Shown here piece by piece: positions 61,044 to 64,000 of a stretch of 64,000 bases of DNA; within the stretch, counting starts at the first letter, position 1, and every line of letters starts with the position of its first letter. Source of the stretch: Agromyces protaetiae (GTDB taxonomy: Bacteria > Actinomycetota > Actinomycetes > Actinomycetales > Microbacteriaceae); the NCBI RefSeq assembly GCF_004135405.1, contig NZ_CP035491.1, positions 1,054,001 through 1,118,000 of the forward strand, read 5' to 3'. The position numbers and the translations under genes were made by a program. Under the pieces are notes generated by a model. That model ran no database searches and was not told where the DNA came from. It worked only from the letters and a program-made list of their open reading frames with translations.

Positions 61044-61075
61044 AGTCTACGAACTTGCACACTCATGTGCAAGTT
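61044..61075 (-). promoter_or_regulatory. tetR promoter and palindromic operator
   Basis: Operator arms AACTTGCACA (61052-61061) and TGTGCAAGTT (61066-61075), perfect 10 bp with a 4-nt centre. On the minus strand -35 TTGCAC (61067-61072), 17-nt spacer, -10 TAGACT (61044-61049), then 6 nt to the ATG: leaderless. Bound TetR would cover the -35 and spacer, blocking transcription. Confidence 0.85.
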
Positions 61076-61097
61076 AAATCGCCATTCCGGGTTGGTC

Positions 61098-61195
61098 CCC
61101 TCCCAGGGTTTGTCGGACATCGCCTCGTTCGTCGGACGAAATCGCGCGCAAGTGTCCGACAAACCGCTGAATGTCCGACAAACCGGGGGGGAGAG
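61098..61195. repeat. Intergenic palindromic repeat, copy 2
   Basis: Outer arms GGTTTGTCGGACAT (61108-61121) and ATGTCCGACAAACC (61172-61185), perfect 14 bp. Inner pair GTCGGAC (61132-61138) and GTCCGAC (61155-61161). Same layout and flanks (CTCCC and GGGGGGAG) as the copy at 18459-18552. It lies between argG and tetR. Confidence 0.85.
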
Positions 61196-61261
61196 ACGCG
61201 AAGAGCGGGCGGATGAATCATCCGCCCGCTCTTCGACACGCGCTCTCTGGGCGCCGAACCC

Positions 61262-64000
<2,739 letters not shown>

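Overview
The window is about 70 percent GC with frequent GTG starts, dense operons joined by 4-bp ATGA/GTGA overlaps, F420-linked enzymes, many probable leaderless promoters and no mobile elements, tRNA, rRNA or CRISPR. This fits a Microbacteriaceae-like actinomycete (Agromyces or Microbacterium type). The lineage is an inference from gene content and codon style.

Region by region: 1-3 kb (minus) is a FecBCD-type ABC importer, plausibly for an F420 precursor, followed by a small P-loop kinase, a DMT permease, cofD and an LLM F420-type oxidoreductase. A MocR-type regulator at 6.5-8.0 kb is frameshifted and diverges from an 8.2-18.4 kb plus-strand operon. That operon encodes reductive pyrimidine breakdown: beta-ureidopropionase, dihydropyrimidinase, an F420-type LLM enzyme, an NMT1-type ABC importer, beta-alanine aminotransferase and malonate-semialdehyde dehydrogenase. 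No classical dihydropyrimidine dehydrogenase is present. From 18.5 to 29.4 kb lie an intergenic palindromic repeat, enoyl-CoA hydratase, a LysR regulator, a small membrane protein, a PepSY lipoprotein, peptidase E with a Dcu transporter, ThrE, pyrE, a large proline-rich septum-type membrane protein and a nucleoside hydrolase.

From 29.6 to 39.1 kb is one operon: a peptide-type ABC importer plus two NtaA/DszA-type flavin monooxygenases flanking a DszC/SfnB-type acyl-CoA-dehydrogenase-fold enzyme. This is probably uptake and oxidative cleavage of an organosulfur or aminopolycarboxylate compound. From 39.2 to 47.4 kb are a NUDIX hydrolase, small membrane and regulatory proteins, a HAD phosphatase, a cNMP-Grx-like-flavoprotein with a UBP zinc finger, a DtxR/MntR regulator and a GNAT-AAA fusion.

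From 47.6 to 52.2 kb a P-type ATPase is translationally coupled to a glutaminase-STAS-cNMP fusion. Then follow a zinc metallopeptidase, mntH with two palindromic MntR-like boxes, an rRNA/tRNA methyltransferase, a thioredoxin-like protein lacking its second cysteine, CorA, a YhgE/Pip exporter operon with a degenerate ABC ATPase and TetR (with a perfect operator over a leaderless promoter), argG and a cell-surface protein cut by the window edge.

Six single-base deletions, all in G/C homopolymers, break five otherwise well-preserved genes. This pattern looks more like homopolymer under-calling in the assembly than real gene decay.
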